Source: Phorcus lineatus
Lineage: Eukaryota > Mollusca > Gastropoda > Trochida > Trochidae
Length of the DNA stretch: 64,000 nucleotides
Reading direction: 5' to 3'
NCBI GenBank assembly: GCA_921293015.1
Contig: OV121083.1
Span: 34,675,488 to 34,739,487, forward strand
Shown: one piece after another, positions 1-13,374 of the stretch
How positions within the stretch are numbered: position 1 is the first letter of the stretch
Layout: each line of letters opens with the position of its first letter
Notes under the pieces: generated by a model
Database searches by the model: none
Told to the model about the DNA's origin: nothing
What the model saw: the letters and a program-made list of their open reading frames with translations, nothing else
Translations under genes and position numbers: made by a program

Positions 1-46
1 TAGGATAAACCAAATGACTTCTAATTTGAAATGAACGAGGAAGTTT

Positions 47-103
47 CTATGGATTTTCAACTTCTTTATTGCAAGATTGCAATAAAGAGTTGAAAGTCCA
101 TAG
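47..103. repeat. 57 bp hairpin with CAACTTCTTTATT arm
   Basis: A near-perfect inverted repeat. The left arm begins CTATGGATTTTCAACT and the right arm ends AGTTGAAAGTCCATAG, with about 28 bp per arm and almost no loop. The left arm includes CAACTTCTTTATT, also found in the repeat copies near 49820 and, in part, 58215. It is probably a fragment of a dispersed mobile-element family rather than a functional RNA. Confidence 0.6.
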
Positions 104-1394
104 AATATTTTAATTCATCTGACAACTTCTAAATGCCTCTCAACTAAGCTTCAATTTGAAACTATAATGATCTACCAAGAAATAAACCAAATGACTTTCT
201 ATAAAATTCTCTAAAATGGGATTGAAGGAAACAAACCATATCACTCCAAGTATCAATCTCAGAGGTTGCAAATATACAAACTAATAATTTCACCTACTTC
301 ATTATATTTATACAGGTGAATTTGGCAAATCTTGGAAATCAAATAGTTTTGAAGTTTAATAATCAACAGATGATACCAAAAATCCTTTAAGATGTTTTGA
401 ACGTTTAATAGTAAGATATTTAGTGACTGAATATTTCTCTTTCCAGAAAAGATTTTTCAGCCCTAATGATATTAGTTCCTCAATGGGCCAAACACAAATT
501 TTGGATTTCTCTCAAAGACTTCAAAACAGCTCTCATAATTAGCGTTTTGAGATAATGACTCTACTATAAGGATATGGAATGACGTGTTGCTGTATTATTT
601 CCCAACCAGGAACCATATTAATGATGAGAAGAAACATTAAAACACATCCAATACCTGCAATTATTGTACGCGAGTGATCTTGCTGTAATTTTGCCCCACA
701 ATTGTCCCTGTTTACTATATGTATTGCTCATTAAGTACACATAAGTGATATTGACAAGCTCTATACTGTACACACTAAAAACAATGATAGCAGATGAAAC
801 ATATCGGTGTTGGAATGAGTAGTTATGGACGTGTGTCGATTTTTGATTGACTAAAATGTACTTGTTTTGAAATTAATATAAAGGTATTTTTTACTATCAA
901 ACTAACAGTTTTCTTATGATATGATTTTGATAATATTGAATCTAAGACATATTTTAAATTGTTTAAACTTGTTAGTGATTCTTTGATATTGATATTGTTA
1001 TGCTAAAACTGTCTTTCTGAATCAAATGAAATTTACAGAAAATAAGTTTAATGCAATTATGAAATCAAGTTCAAGAACATTGCATAAAAACTCTAAGGTG
1101 AGTTAAAATGTTTCAACAAAGGTTAAATATCATCTTGACATGATTTTGGATACAAAATAAATCAACTTTAATTTCAGGTGATTTTAAAAAAAACATTGAA
1201 AGGGCGAGGGGGTTGAATTATCAGAATTGATGCAAAACCTGAACATGACTGGATACATATATAAACCAAAATCATGTTCACGACATTGATGCAGTTAATG
1301 TCTTTGAAGGCCATGAAGCACATATTCTGAAGGACACAAGTTGATCTCATTAAATGAAGCACAAATATCACTAGTTTGCAAGACAATCTTCTTC
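104..1394. other. AT-rich non-coding stretch
   Basis: I see no gene, RNA or clear repeat here. Open frames are short and lack splice or codon support. It lies downstream of kinase exon 2 on the minus strand and may be intronic. Confidence 0.5.
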
Positions 1395-1553
1395 AATCAA
1401 ATCAAGTATTTCTTACATAATGGTTTTAAGTTAAGTTTAGCTACTCTAATCCTTTTACTTTAGTTCAATCTTTAATCAAATCAAGGATTTCTTACATAAT
1501 GGTTCTAAGTTAAGTTTAGCTACTCTATAACCCTTTTACTTTAGTTCGAATGA
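1395..1553. repeat. Two-copy tandem duplication, 79 bp unit
   Basis: The segment starting AATCAAATCAAG at 1395 recurs at 1474 and runs through the same CTTACATAATGG and TTAAGTTTAGCTACTCT landmarks. The copies differ by a few substitutions and one or two indels, indicating a fairly recent local duplication. Confidence 0.85.
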
Positions 1554-4079
1554 TAAAAAGGGTTCACACTAAAATGGCAAAATGAAGTAATTGCTTGATA
1601 TGTGACACAGTATTATATGACTGCCAATAATAGGGGTGAGTAATGAGATTTTAAATATGTTTGGCATTAGAAAAATAAATCATTTCAAGGGAGATAACTC
1701 GAACAAATGGAATGTGAAATAAATGTGCCTTTAATATCAAGAAATCTTCATCAGAAGGACATATTTTACCTTACTAATGATAATGATATTCTATCATACA
1801 TTTCTGATTATCATAAAGGTGAATCAAGTAAATTTTGATAAACTGCTATAAATGATATGCAAAGGTGAACGTCATTGGTTTTATGCTAATATAAGAGCTT
1901 GTATACCAAACATAAATGATTTTGCCAGGAATTCATTTGAGTCAATTGTCATTGAGGTGTGTCAATATCCTTATCTTCTACACATGTTTATAGTTCTACT
2001 TAATCACTGAGCATAACCATGACGAGAAAACAAACATGTTGCTTTTTCATTTCTTTTCATGTGGAAAATTTTGGTAATTTATTCTATGACTATTTCAAGG
2101 CTCATATAATTGATAAATCATTGAAAATGAGAATTGTTAGAGTGCATTCTAGAAGTAATAGTTGAAAAATATATGTCAAACCTAATATTTTACGACATTT
2201 TATTTTCTTTACCACTTAAAATTTACATAATTTTGTTTTCATAAAAATTTCAAAAAGTTTATCATCAGCTGTGATTAGGCCTAGTAAGAATATAAATGAG
2301 TTATTACTTTAACGTCAATGAAATATTCTCTTACAATATTTTATAAGTAATCATAATTTCCTATTTCTATGAAATGGCACTTGCAATAATAATTAGCTGG
2401 ATTAATCAGTTACCAGTTCCACAAATACAACATACTCAAAATATTTCCACATACGCCAACTTCATAACTGACTATATCAACAATTTATTTCACATTCAAC
2501 TCATATCACAATTATATACATATTTCCACAATTAATTTTAGAAATTTCTATGTAAAAAAATGATAATTTGGAGTTTTACTGATAAATGAAGGTTCTATAA
2601 TCACCAAAAATAAACATTAACTTAAAGTCTTATAAATCAATTATGCTACTCTCTAGGTAAGTTTAATTGCTATAAGGTAGCATAAAAAACAAAAGTGTTA
2701 AGAATTTTTTCCTGTTGAAAGTGCTGACATTGCTCTTAACATTTAACTCGTTACCAAAGCACACGGAAGTCAACAAATCATTGGACAGGAGCAGAAACGT
2801 GTTGTCTTCGAACCACTAAAACTATCACATCTTCCCACGAATTGGTTTGCTTATAAAATATGTATGAGACTCAACTAGCTTAAGTAATTTGCCTAAGGAT
2901 AGGTGTTTTTGAGCTGTCAGCTCTCCTCTGTTCTCTAAAAGTGGCCAACGGTGCCTTGGATTCGATCACGGCGCCAATATTGGTAAATATGTTCTTAAAG
3001 GTTTTAAAGAATGGAAAAGGTCATATGCTTGTTTTCACCATTCAGTAAACCTGAATGTATAAATCTGTGAGGATTAGAAGACATAATGAATTGAATTTAT
3101 GGTTACGCTTTACAGAATATACAAATTTTTCATTCTTAATTCTGCACTACATTTTAATGGTTGAATATTTTATCTGTATGTAAATCATAATTATCATTTT
3201 GTGGGTTACTTCAAGAATCATGTATATACATCACATTCAAAATCATGCAAATTGTAAAATTATTCAGTTCAAATTCAATTAACAGCAATTGCAAATACAA
3301 GTTTTTAGAACAAATGTTTTATGATTATGGTTGAAAATTGAAAACAAACAATGGAAACGTTTTAATGAATTTGCATGTTATGAGCTAAACTTCATCATAT
3401 GGCCTTGTCATCCACACCACATGAAATCAATAAGTTGCATTCCATTGTCACAACATCATAGTTTTATGTATTAAGCGTCTACTCTATATTCTGCTCCCTA
3501 TAGTTCAGCCACCTGGTACACGACAGAATATGCAGTTGTACATATCGTAGCACATATATCACTTTAATTCTGTCAGATTAGGTTATGGAAATGTCAAACA
3601 CATTACGGAAGCACCTGAGCAACCATGTTGATTTCGTAATGAACAACTCTGAGTTATATGTGATAAAAAATGATGGCAGTCTGAAATAAGCAGATGTTAT
3701 AAGGAAGAGAAAGGACTTCACGTTTTTAAGAAAATTTCTTGATCTTTATTGATAATATGAAATGATTTTGTAAAAGATAAATCAAGGTATAAAAAAGACA
3801 TACAATTCCAATGACATCATCTTATTGATGGAAATACTTTAAAGATCTTTTTGTAACAGGAAAATAGATATACATCTTTTAAATAGGTAAATCTATATAT
3901 ACCCCCAAAAAAAAAATTATGATGCATATAGGTCTATATTCCTCTGACAGAAAATATTTCTTCTCACAGACATGAAAATACAAAGTCCATATATTCAGAT
4001 AAAGCCAAACATGTCTATATTCTACAGACAATCATTGCTATTTTTCAAAATCCAACAACCAATCTGTATTCCTTCAGAA
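1554..4079. other. AT-rich non-coding stretch
   Basis: No gene is seen. It contains one AAGGGAGATAA motif at 1687-1697, which recurs elsewhere in the window. The rest is unstructured AT-rich DNA. Confidence 0.5.
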
Positions 4080-4620
4080 ACGTTCCCAGAGCCTACAGAA
4101 GCATGTCCATAACCTAAAATAGCAAGTACATATCCTTTTAACAAGCAATTCCATATGACCATATAAAAGCATGTCAATACACCTAAACAAGCAAATTAAA
4201 ACCGTCTTAAAATAGGCACATCCGTACCTTTAACAAGCAAGTCCATATTCCCTTTACAAACATTTCTATATCCCCTACACAAGGAAGTCTATACCCTTTA
4301 AACAAGCATGTCCATAACCCCTAAACAAGCATGTCCATATCATATTAACAAGCATGTCCATATCCTCTCTACAAGCAAGTTCTTACCCCAAAAACAAGCA
4401 AGTCCAAACCCCTCTTCAAGCATGTCAGTTTACCCCGAAACAAGCAAGTCCATATCCTCTCTCCAAGCAAGTCCATAACCCAAAAACGAGGAAGTCCATA
4501 CCAAAGCAGTTCCCAGAGTCAATATTCAAAATCTAGAGTAAATGTTGGGTAAACAAGGTCCACACCCCTTTAAAAATAGTCCACATCACTCAAACAAGCA
4601 AGTCTATATTCCCAGACAAA
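4080..4620. repeat. Degenerate minisatellite, 22-26 bp unit
   Basis: Many diverged copies of a unit resembling ACAAGCAAGTCCATATCCC follow one another. They are best preserved from about 4290 to 4510, where AAGCATGTCC and AAGCAAGTCC recur every 22-26 bp. Unit length varies and copies are heavily substituted, so the array is old. The small open frame inside it (4354-4536) is a by-product of the repeat. Confidence 0.75.
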
Positions 4621-5169
4621 CGGTACAAGTTCCATACTTCAGAAGGAGACTTCATTGATTCTCTTGAAACGGGGCATTTTGACCTTTACAATCTCTCTGG
4701 AACTGTGGTGCCACATGACCAGCAACCAATTCCCTATATCTGACAGCTTACAGCATTGTATAAGATATCTACCACAAACTGGCCAAGTTTCAACATTGCC
4801 ATCAATTAGACAGTTCATGATCATTTTTTGACAATATATTCTTAGTTCTTGTCACGACAACTGTTCCCAAGAATTGTTTGGTAAAGGATTAAACTACCTG
4901 AATTGAGCCCAAAAGATCATAGGCAAATACTAAGAATCTCAAATCTAATATGAAAATTTTTATTAGATTATTACTTTTTCAAAATTTGCATGAGATCTTT
5001 CAAAGAACATTTTAAATACATTTACGAAGAAATGTATAAACAAGATTTCCTTTTGTAAAAGGAAAATTAAATATTTTTTATGAAATATATATTAAACACA
5101 TGGGAAAAGGAAATAGTTCATAATATAAAGAACTCCTCCGTTTATATTTACATTAACTATCTTTAAACG
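4621..5169. other. Non-coding spacer between two arrays
   Basis: No gene is seen. It is AT-rich apart from a slightly less AT-rich patch at 4640-4820 with a 61-residue minus-strand open frame that I do not recognise. Confidence 0.45.
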
Positions 5170-5637
5170 TTTCTTATGTCAAATTTTACATACAATGGTA
5201 GAATGTGTTACACTTTAAATGTTTCTTATGTCAAATTTTACATACAATGGTAGAATGTGTTACACTTTAAATGTTTCTTATGTCAAATTTTACATACAAT
5301 GGTAGAATGTGTTACACTTTAAATGTTTCTTATGTCAAATTTTACATACAATGGTAGAATGTGTTACACTTTAAATGTTTCTTATGTCAAATTTTACATA
5401 CAATGGTAGAATGTGTTACACTTTAAATGTTTCTTATGTCAAATTTTACATACAATGGTAGAATGTGTTACACTTTAAATGTTTCTTATGTCAAATTTTA
5501 CATACAATGGTAGAATGTGTTACACTTTAAATGTTTCTTATGTCAAATTTTACATACAATGGTAGAATGTGTTACACTTTAAATGTTTCTTATGTCAAAT
5601 TTTACATACAATGGTAGAATGTGTTATACTTTAAATG
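5170..5637. repeat. Nine near-identical copies of a 52 bp satellite
   Basis: The landmark TTTCTTATGTCAAATTTTAC starts at 5170 and every 52 bp thereafter (5222, 5274, 5326, 5378, 5430, 5482, 5534, 5586). The next position, 5638, diverges. The nine copies are essentially identical; the last has one substitution (GTTATACT for GTTACACT). That homogeneity implies very recent expansion or active homogenisation. There are no spacers between units, so this is not a CRISPR array. Confidence 0.95.
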
Positions 5638-6977
5638 TTTGTATTCATGATCTTGCCTTTTTAATGTATGTTAAATCAAACAATAAACATATCTGCATGG
5701 TTTTGAACACTAAAGTCTGTATGTGTTTACTCTAATGTTTAAAAGTGTACGTATCAAGCATATGAAGGTTAAACACTGTAATAACAGAAATTTGTCAATA
5801 TTTGCTATATACCAATTGTAATTGTATACAACAAGACTGGATGTTTATTAGATACAACAATACTGATTGTACCTTCGATGAAGGAAGATAAGCTTTAATG
5901 TCCTCGGTACAACAGTTTACATAACTATTTTGCATAAATAAGACAGAATATATATGACTTATTTTAAATCTTTTCATAATGAAATTGAACTATGGTAAAC
6001 TCTATCTGTCAAATAAGACATCTTGGTTTTAAATTAATGTAACATTTCTCCCAAATGAAAAAAACCAGAATGATTTCAACATATAAGTAGTGCCAGTCTT
6101 GTAAATTACACTTAATTATGTTCACTCCAATAATGACATATACATTAAGCTCAAACGGAAAGAAAATATTCAGAAGTTTTAAAAATTAATTTTTCACACA
6201 AAACTTAATGCTTTGACTATTCTCAATATGAACATTAAGTTATTGCAGAATGCAATAAACAAGATCCTTGTACATTTCGCTATGAAATCCCTCTCGGTTC
6301 ATATCCAATAACAAGGTAGCTCTATCAAACTCCCAGACCTAGATTAATGGCGAGAGACATTCCTGTGGCGAAATAGACATCTATTATGTAGAAGACCTTA
6401 ATTAGAAGCTGTGCCTATGAAACCCTCCCTACCCTCTCAAAATTAAACATCAAGATCTCTAGGACAGCAATCGTGGGCTTGCTTATGAATATTCATGACA
6501 TCATGAATAATATCCGATCATGTTGTCATCCCAGAATTTTATACCAGACGAAATGTACAAGTTGTTGATTGTGAAACATACAAACAGTTCTCTCGGACTG
6601 GTTATCATATTTGCTGCACATTGAGAGACCAGGGTTATTATTGATTCCAGAGCCTGTGTCCCACATTGCTTCAAGCCCATGCTTTTTGCCAGCCATCGAT
6701 TCTAGTTTGTATTTGAAGGAATAATAGAGGACAATGCAATTCTAGCCAATGCAAGTAGTCAGGGAATTGAACAGAACCATTTTGTAAAAATGACTTACTG
6801 AATTTACAAACGCAGTGAAATACTCTACCAAATATCAATTTGTAACTTTATAGGCAAAATATACTAAAAGAGAAAATATGCAAAGAATAACTAAATCATT
6901 TCATAATAATGTATATTTTTTAAAATTGTAAATTTGGGAACACACTTTCTGCAATAGCATAAATATTTGTACTTTTA
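5638..6977. other. Non-coding stretch
   Basis: No gene is seen. Parts of 6280-6700 are somewhat less AT-rich, but no open frame or splice-bounded exon could be supported there. Confidence 0.45.
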
Positions 6978-7085
6978 TGGGTTTTATCCCTTGCTGGATT
7001 GGAACCCACACCCGCAGAGTCAGTGAAAACTGATTGCACGAACCATTCCATCAGCTTACCAACTCACCCATCAGGCCTCATCTTT
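6978..7085 (-). repeat. tRNA-derived SINE fragment
   Basis: Read on the minus strand it contains TTGGTAAGCTGATGG, resembling an RNA polymerase III box A. About 48 bp later comes GTGGGTTCCAATCC, resembling box B. The ends do not pair as an acceptor stem and the variable region is too long, so it is not a functional tRNA. A tRNA-derived SINE head is the simplest reading. Confidence 0.45.
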
Positions 7086-8404
7086 TTCTAAAGTATATTT
7101 CTTATAAACAAAGATTATTGTAAACTATGTTCAGATGCACCCAAATTTTTATTAATAAAATATTATTTAAGTAATAATTTATATCATGACCCATATAACA
7201 CACATTCACGTGTATATTTGTCTTATTTCAAAATTAAATTAATACAAATTTCAACATCAGAAACTAAAACCTCCAAAATTTATGATTTGCACTGTGCTAG
7301 ATGTAATTGATATAAATGCCACAAAACCTTCTTTCTGTCATGCTATGCGATAATTGATGATAATATCTCTGATAATATCCTTCATTCTATTCTTGTACAA
7401 GTTTCAAATGTAAAAACCCTAATCAGATTAAAATGTTATTTTCATCAGAACAATCTTGATTTACTTAAAAGAAAGATCTTATAAAAGGGAAAATTCTAAT
7501 CTGTTCAACAATGCCTGAATCCATTGTAACATGCAAAATATGAAATTGACGATGTTCATTGCAATTGAGTTCATACTCTCGTCAATATCAAGCTTGTTAA
7601 TAACATACTTGCATCAATATCATAAGTAGGTAATTAATGATAGTGATAGCTTCTTTTATAAGACCATCCCCCTTTATCACAACATTAAACCAAGTTTTAT
7701 AAGAAGATTATATTTGAAGATGTGAATTTTATTGACAAGGTAACATAAAATGTATGTCATGTAAATTTCATGAACTAGAATGCAAATATCATTTAGGATG
7801 TACACATACAAGGTACACCTACCTTGTTTGTTTAAGGAATTACTGCCCATTGAAAGATTTATTTCACCGTTTTAGACTTTACAACAGACTAAGTGGAAAG
7901 AATACGACTAAAGTGATCAGGGGACGAAGATTTTTTATCTGAGATTATACCCAACAGATTATTATAGTTGTTCTTTTTTAGCAGGTATGAACATTGATTA
8001 TTTTGAACTATACAATTTAAAAAAATAATCAATCAATCAATCTGTCATCTATTTATGAAAAAAATGTAAAGTTTAGTAGTTTATATTGCTTTAACTTTGA
8101 TATAAAAATAAAAATGTTGCATTTTTAGAGCTTTTATAGTCTGAAAAATTACTCAACAGTATTTAATTCTTGTTTTAACAACTTTTTCTGTTGCATTTCA
8201 TTTTTTTTTGTTTACAGAACACCTTGGGCCTGGAATATAAAACTCTGTTCATTTAAATAATTACACATTTGAAAAGACTTCAAAGTAAAAATTCTGAGAC
8301 TGTTTTGAAATAAGTCTAATGAAATCAACTAGAAACAATTCTTAAAGAAAACGCAACACTTGCGTAACAGAGTTGAAATATGATGTCTTATATATGAGAT
8401 AATT
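7086..8404. other. AT-rich non-coding stretch
   Basis: I see nothing that supports a gene or a defined element. Confidence 0.5.
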
Positions 8405-8621
8405 CCTGTGTCAAGTTTCCATAAATATATGATAATACCAGGTTAGAATATCTCGTCCAGTTTTCTCATAAACTCTCTCTTCTGACTTAGTTACGATGTA
8501 ACTCTTACCAACAGGTAAACACAGGTTCGTATATGTGATGTATATTTCGCCTAATCCCTCTTTATCTACCTGCTTATCAAGTGATAGTAGGATTATAGTT
8601 GTGAACGACACTTGACACAGG
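8405..8621. mobile_element. Putative MITE, 217 bp, 12 bp terminal inverted repeats
   Basis: The segment begins with CCTGTGTCAAGT and ends with its exact reverse complement, ACTTGACACAGG. The interior is less AT-rich than the flanks and stays open in one minus-strand frame without resembling a transposase. This fits a small non-autonomous DNA transposon. No convincing target-site duplication is visible, so a chance inverted repeat remains possible. Confidence 0.45.
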
Positions 8622-9512
8622 TTACGTACCCCCACATAGTCGAGATTAGCACAAAGGCAAATTTACCAGTATTCACTTATCAGGTTCAATCTTAGTTTGG
8701 GATGTTGTATATCAGCAAGCTATTTCATGTTACATAGCTTGGGAAATATTCCTGCGCTGTTCTAATGCTTGTTACACCATAAATGGTGGACTTCAAAGAG
8801 CTGTTGTAGTCTACTGTGGGAAATGAGAGAAGATATTTATACAATCTCTGATGATGGTTTTAGGGAAAATGACATGTTAAGGGGTAAATGAACCTTGCGA
8901 AATTAGTTGATATACTCTGGGTTGAAATTGACTTGAAAGACACTAGGTTCTATTTCACTTGAAAAGGACTTCATTATGTTGAGGTATCTTTTAAAAATAA
9001 AATTTCAAGTTTAAAAAATCTAGGTTAGATGTTCTTTGTTTGTAAATCATTTTCAAAATTATGTTATTATGTCTTTGGTTCTGTGCATGTGAAAGTATAT
9101 TAATAAATCAATTCAAAAGAGAGTTAGTAGAAGATTATGAAAAGTATGTGATATTTAACAAACCTGACACAATGAAATATGTTTCACAAACATAACGTTG
9201 ATTTCATATTAATGTCAATACCCAAACTCATCTTCATATGTGTAAACATCTTGTTTACATTTTTGAATCAAGAGATGGTACATAAATACATTGTGGATTT
9301 CACATTTATCAAATATTTCTGTTGTTCATTAATAATAATTCATTTCTACTTGAACAAGGAACTCGCTTATTGCTTATATCCACTTGAAAAAAGAATTTTA
9401 TTCTGGACATAACTTTCTAAAATATTATTCACAAATATAACAATATTTTAATTCATTTTTGAAAAAATTCATAGATTTTCATTTCATTCTGTTCCAAAAA
9501 TGCCTATTTCCA
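8622..9512. other. AT-rich non-coding stretch
   Basis: No gene is seen. A TTTATT near 9388 would be an AATAAA poly(A) signal for a minus-strand transcript ending at the exon candidate just above it. Confidence 0.4.
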
Positions 9513-9616
9513 TTAGCTCGAATCACTGAGAGTACTAAAAAGAGGTTGAATTTCTGTTTCAGACAAACCCAAATCCATCGACAAAGCCAGTAATCTAAGG
9601 TTGAATCCCGAAAGGC
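9513..9616 (-). CDS. Candidate terminal exon, unrecognised product
   Basis: This is a weak candidate. On the minus strand a pyrimidine-rich tract, TCTCGCCTGCCTCTTACGCAG, forms a strong-looking 3' splice site ending at 9617. The following 104 bases encode about 33 residues, including LSGFNLRLLALSMDLGLS and ending in TLSDSS before TAA at 9513. An AATAAA lies about 120 bp further on (minus strand, near 9388). The strand matches the kinase gene and the position is downstream of kinase exon 2, but no exon links them, and the peptide matches no family I know. It could equally be a chance frame within intron or intergenic DNA. Confidence 0.2.
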
Positions 9617-10239
9617 CTGCGTAAGAGGCAGGCGAGAGAGAAATATCTTCTTCAGGGGTTTGTACCCAACAATTGTACCTTGCTATCAATGAATATTTTA
9701 CCATCTTTAATTAGCTGATGTGGCTGGCAAATACCGAGAGGGATGATTTCACACCATCGTCAGTTTGTGGCAGCCTTGTCTACTAATATCGCACATTGCA
9801 GCATCGTTATCGTCAATAGCTTTATGAATACATATATCACATGACCAGCTGTTTGAAATTAGGAAAAATGGAATTATTCACTGACGTTATCAATTTCTTG
9901 TGTTTGTTTGTTGGTTTCTTGAAATTGAGGTTTCATTTGAAAAGTAAGAATGGAAGAGGAATCTCATAGATGAATGAAATTGTTCTTTGTAAATTTTCAA
10001 AGAGGGATAAGAAATGCATTGTAAACATCTTTAATATACTGACTTTTATCCAATAACATTAGAAGACAAAGAATTTGAGAGATCTTATTTACATATATAT
10101 AAAAATTTCACAAATCTAAATTAATGCATTTCTTATTGAACAATCAGGAACTGATGATCAATTTTTTAAATTAACATAGATGTTGTGTGATAATGTCATT
10201 AGATCCTCTACAAAAACTACAACCTACTCCTCTGCAACC
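9617..10239. other. Non-coding stretch
   Basis: I see nothing supportable apart from the frame upstream of the 9513-9616 splice-site candidate. Confidence 0.45.
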
Positions 10240-10480
10240 CAATATATTCAACATCTAAGCACCATATGGATTATAACCTGAACTATAAAGTAAAAATATA
10301 AAAAATTGGACGGTATTTAACTTAATACTTTCAGTATATATGTTTATAATAAAAAAATAAAATTAAGACCACTCACTATTCAATATATAAGCATCATATG
10401 GATCATTACTTGAAATATAACAATATCAAAAATTGGGTGGTCCTTAACTTAATTTGTTGAGTATATAATGATTGTTTAAA
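10240..10480. repeat. Diverged two-copy tandem duplication, about 132 bp
   Basis: CATATGGA with similar flanks occurs at 10263 and 10395. The landmarks AAAATTGG and TTAACTTAAT follow in the same order in both halves. Substitutions and small indels are frequent, so the duplication is old. Confidence 0.6.
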
Positions 10481-13374
10481 AAATGAACATATATCAATTA
10501 TATAAATAGAAATTCTAATTCAAGTTTCAGAAAATAAATAAGCAGTTCTTGAACATCTTACATAGACTTTGTATCTTTAATATTGAAGTCTCCATTTTCC
10601 ACATAAGGCACAATTCACTTCACTTCAAAACCTATCATCTATTTCATATTTCCACATGAAGGTCACCTACAAACCACCTTCACCAGGTACGCCTCTTACT
10701 AGCTGAGTATATATAAAAGTATTTAATTTGAAATGAAATTAGCCATTAGATTCATTAGATTAGACACTCCATCTGAAAACTTTACATTGTATATACATAT
10801 AGTCTCTTAAAATGCCCTCTCCTTTTCTGTATGAGCTCATGGTAACAAAAGCATGTTGATAGCATCAAGACTGATACTTGCCACTAATGACAAGCTGTCA
10901 CTCACATAGAAAGTTGTCGATAACAAGATTGTAGAAGAGTTGACCCCGGTTTTGTTGCAATCACTCTGTTAGGCAGACTAGTATGTAATAATCTTAATCT
11001 TAACCTTCAACATACAAAAATGCACAAACTTCCGTGAGAAAAGCAAACAATCCTACTTGCAATTTTTTTCATGTAAATACTTATCTCGATGGTCATATCC
11101 ATTGAAATAAACAATTGTATTATCATAATGTAAGAATTACTTTCCTTGTTCATACATCCTAGTTATTAGAACTTAATCAATATCAATTAAGTTATGCTTT
11201 CAGATGAAAGATTGATTTTACTGAATATCGAATATTTACATAATTTAGATTGCATAATATCTGAACAAGCCAAAATATCATATTATCCATAGTCATTATA
11301 TAAAATGTCTTTTAAAAACTCAGGGACAAGATATGTTGTTTAATAATTGGCAAAGAGATTACAAAATCAAGTGAATTTGAATAAGTATTTATCAACTTAT
11401 GATTTTGATCAAGCATGTACATTTTTGTTAAGGTAAAACAGAGCATGTTGAGAAGTAATCGATTTCTAAGAACTTCAATCGATGAACTGTCAGATGAGGT
11501 ACATATACATTTGTTTTTTTCAAGGACATGTTGGAGGTGTGTAGATATCAGCGTTGATACCATCGTCAATATCAGTAGAGATGACAAGAATATCTGACAG
11601 GTGATTAGACAGCGCCCTCTAAATCACAGCATCATTGTCATGCATTATCTCAAACCCTTATCCAAAACCCTTCTAGGTATTATCATTAAGATCTTGATCA
11701 AATCTAGTTTACATTAAAAAAACTATCAGAGGGCGTTATGAATGTTTTTCAAAGCTTTACCTCCACAGATTTTTTTAAAAACAATATGCATCTTTTGATT
11801 CAAATAAAAAAATTCAAAATGTAAAAAGTAGGTTTTAAGGAGCTGGCAATGCTATGGGCATTAACAAAAACTAACTTTCTGTATAAAAATGATATTTTTT
11901 AATTTCAGCTTCCTCTGCCTGTTGGACGCTGAAAAGCAGCTTTTAAAAGGCTTCAAGGATAATGCCAGCCATACTCATATTGCCCTATATCTCAAGAGCA
12001 CCAAGTATATCAACTTTATGCCGAAGTGACAAAGAACATCTCTACCAAATTCTTGATTTTGGGATACAGTAGTTGTGGAAAAGAAGTCACAAATGTGAAA
12101 TGTATGAAACATGCTGACACAATGACTGTTCCATCCAATATCATAGGCACATATGCCCATAGATCTTAAAATACTTTCTACTGAAATGAAATGTACATGT
12201 ATTTCAGCAAATCGATCTCTAATGAAATTGACTACATACACGATAATTAGAGTTGTTGCCTTTGTACAGTTTGTATTGGCGATTGTTCTTTAATGACACT
12301 TACAAGACGGAAACGTCAGTTTTGTTGACCTCGGTTTCTTGCAACCAGATAGGCTTGTTGCATTAATTATTTAGCAATAATTCCTTTAATACAAGAGGCA
12401 CAAATTTGTTTTGTCTTTTCCAATCAATACTTTTTATGAGAGTTCTGAGATGTGAATAATTAACACCACTTGCAACCAACTGATGCATGTCTCATGAATA
12501 AGTTTCAAACAGACATCGGGTTTGCAACATCAATGTGTGCATCAGGATTTTCTGATGAAAGTAGAAAGCCCCTTAGTTGACTGAAATTTGTAAATTCTAT
12601 TTCATAAACTGGTTACTAGATAAGTGACAATTCAAATTTATTGAGGATGCATAGTAAAAAGATTTACTGAATTTTGCAAATTTTATGTAAAAAAAACCCA
12701 GGTTACTATAGATAAATGACAAGTGATGCAAAAAATTGAAAAATAAAACAATTTTTCAAGATATTTTTAACCCTGAATCTAAATATTTTCATGATCCATG
12801 AACGTCATCAGCTCAATATTAATTCAGCAGTTAAAGGGTTAATATACACTATGTCATTGGTCAATCCTTGAAAGAACAAAGTCCAAAACAGCAAGTTTGC
12901 TGAACATCAAACGATAATATTTAATGATCAAAGATCTATATAAAAGTTGCTCATTTAAAATCTAAATACAGAATTTGTAAATATCTATTTCAGAAGGTGG
13001 ATCTGAAGGTCACACAACTGAATAACTTGACCATGTTGTCCATGATATTGACATGCATAAGAGCCTGAGTGACAGCTATCAGTGAGATTATGATGACACG
13101 ACAGGATGCTGTCACACTTCATAGATAACATTCTCCAGTCTCAACACACATGTATACACTTATCCTAAAATAAATATTTCTTTATCTTAGTACAGGATCA
13201 TAATTTAAAGAATCAGTACAACTGTGTTAATTGATGGTAAGATTAACATTTAAGAGGCAATTACCTTATGTTCTGTAAAACAATATCCCTATTTGGAATT
13301 ATTATCACACACTTTTAAAATCTAGTATTTCTAAATATACAAAATATTTTATTTATGACAATATCGTGTTCAGG
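10481..13374. other. Non-coding stretch
   Basis: No gene can be supported. Two AGAGGGCG octamers occur (11613-11620 on the minus strand, 11729-11736 on the plus strand). Open frames at 11312-11587 and 11975-12241 (minus) resemble no protein I recognise and have no splice support. Confidence 0.45.

Noticed and set aside
5170-5637. CRISPR-like regular array
   Set aside because: Units abut directly with no unique spacers, and the genome is eukaryotic.
6978-7085. Functional tRNA gene on the minus strand
   Set aside because: Box A and B resemblance only; no acceptor or T-arm pairing and an oversized variable region.
8848-8880. CTGATGA...GAAA hammerhead-like spacing on the plus strand
   Set aside because: The intervening bases do not pair as stem II.
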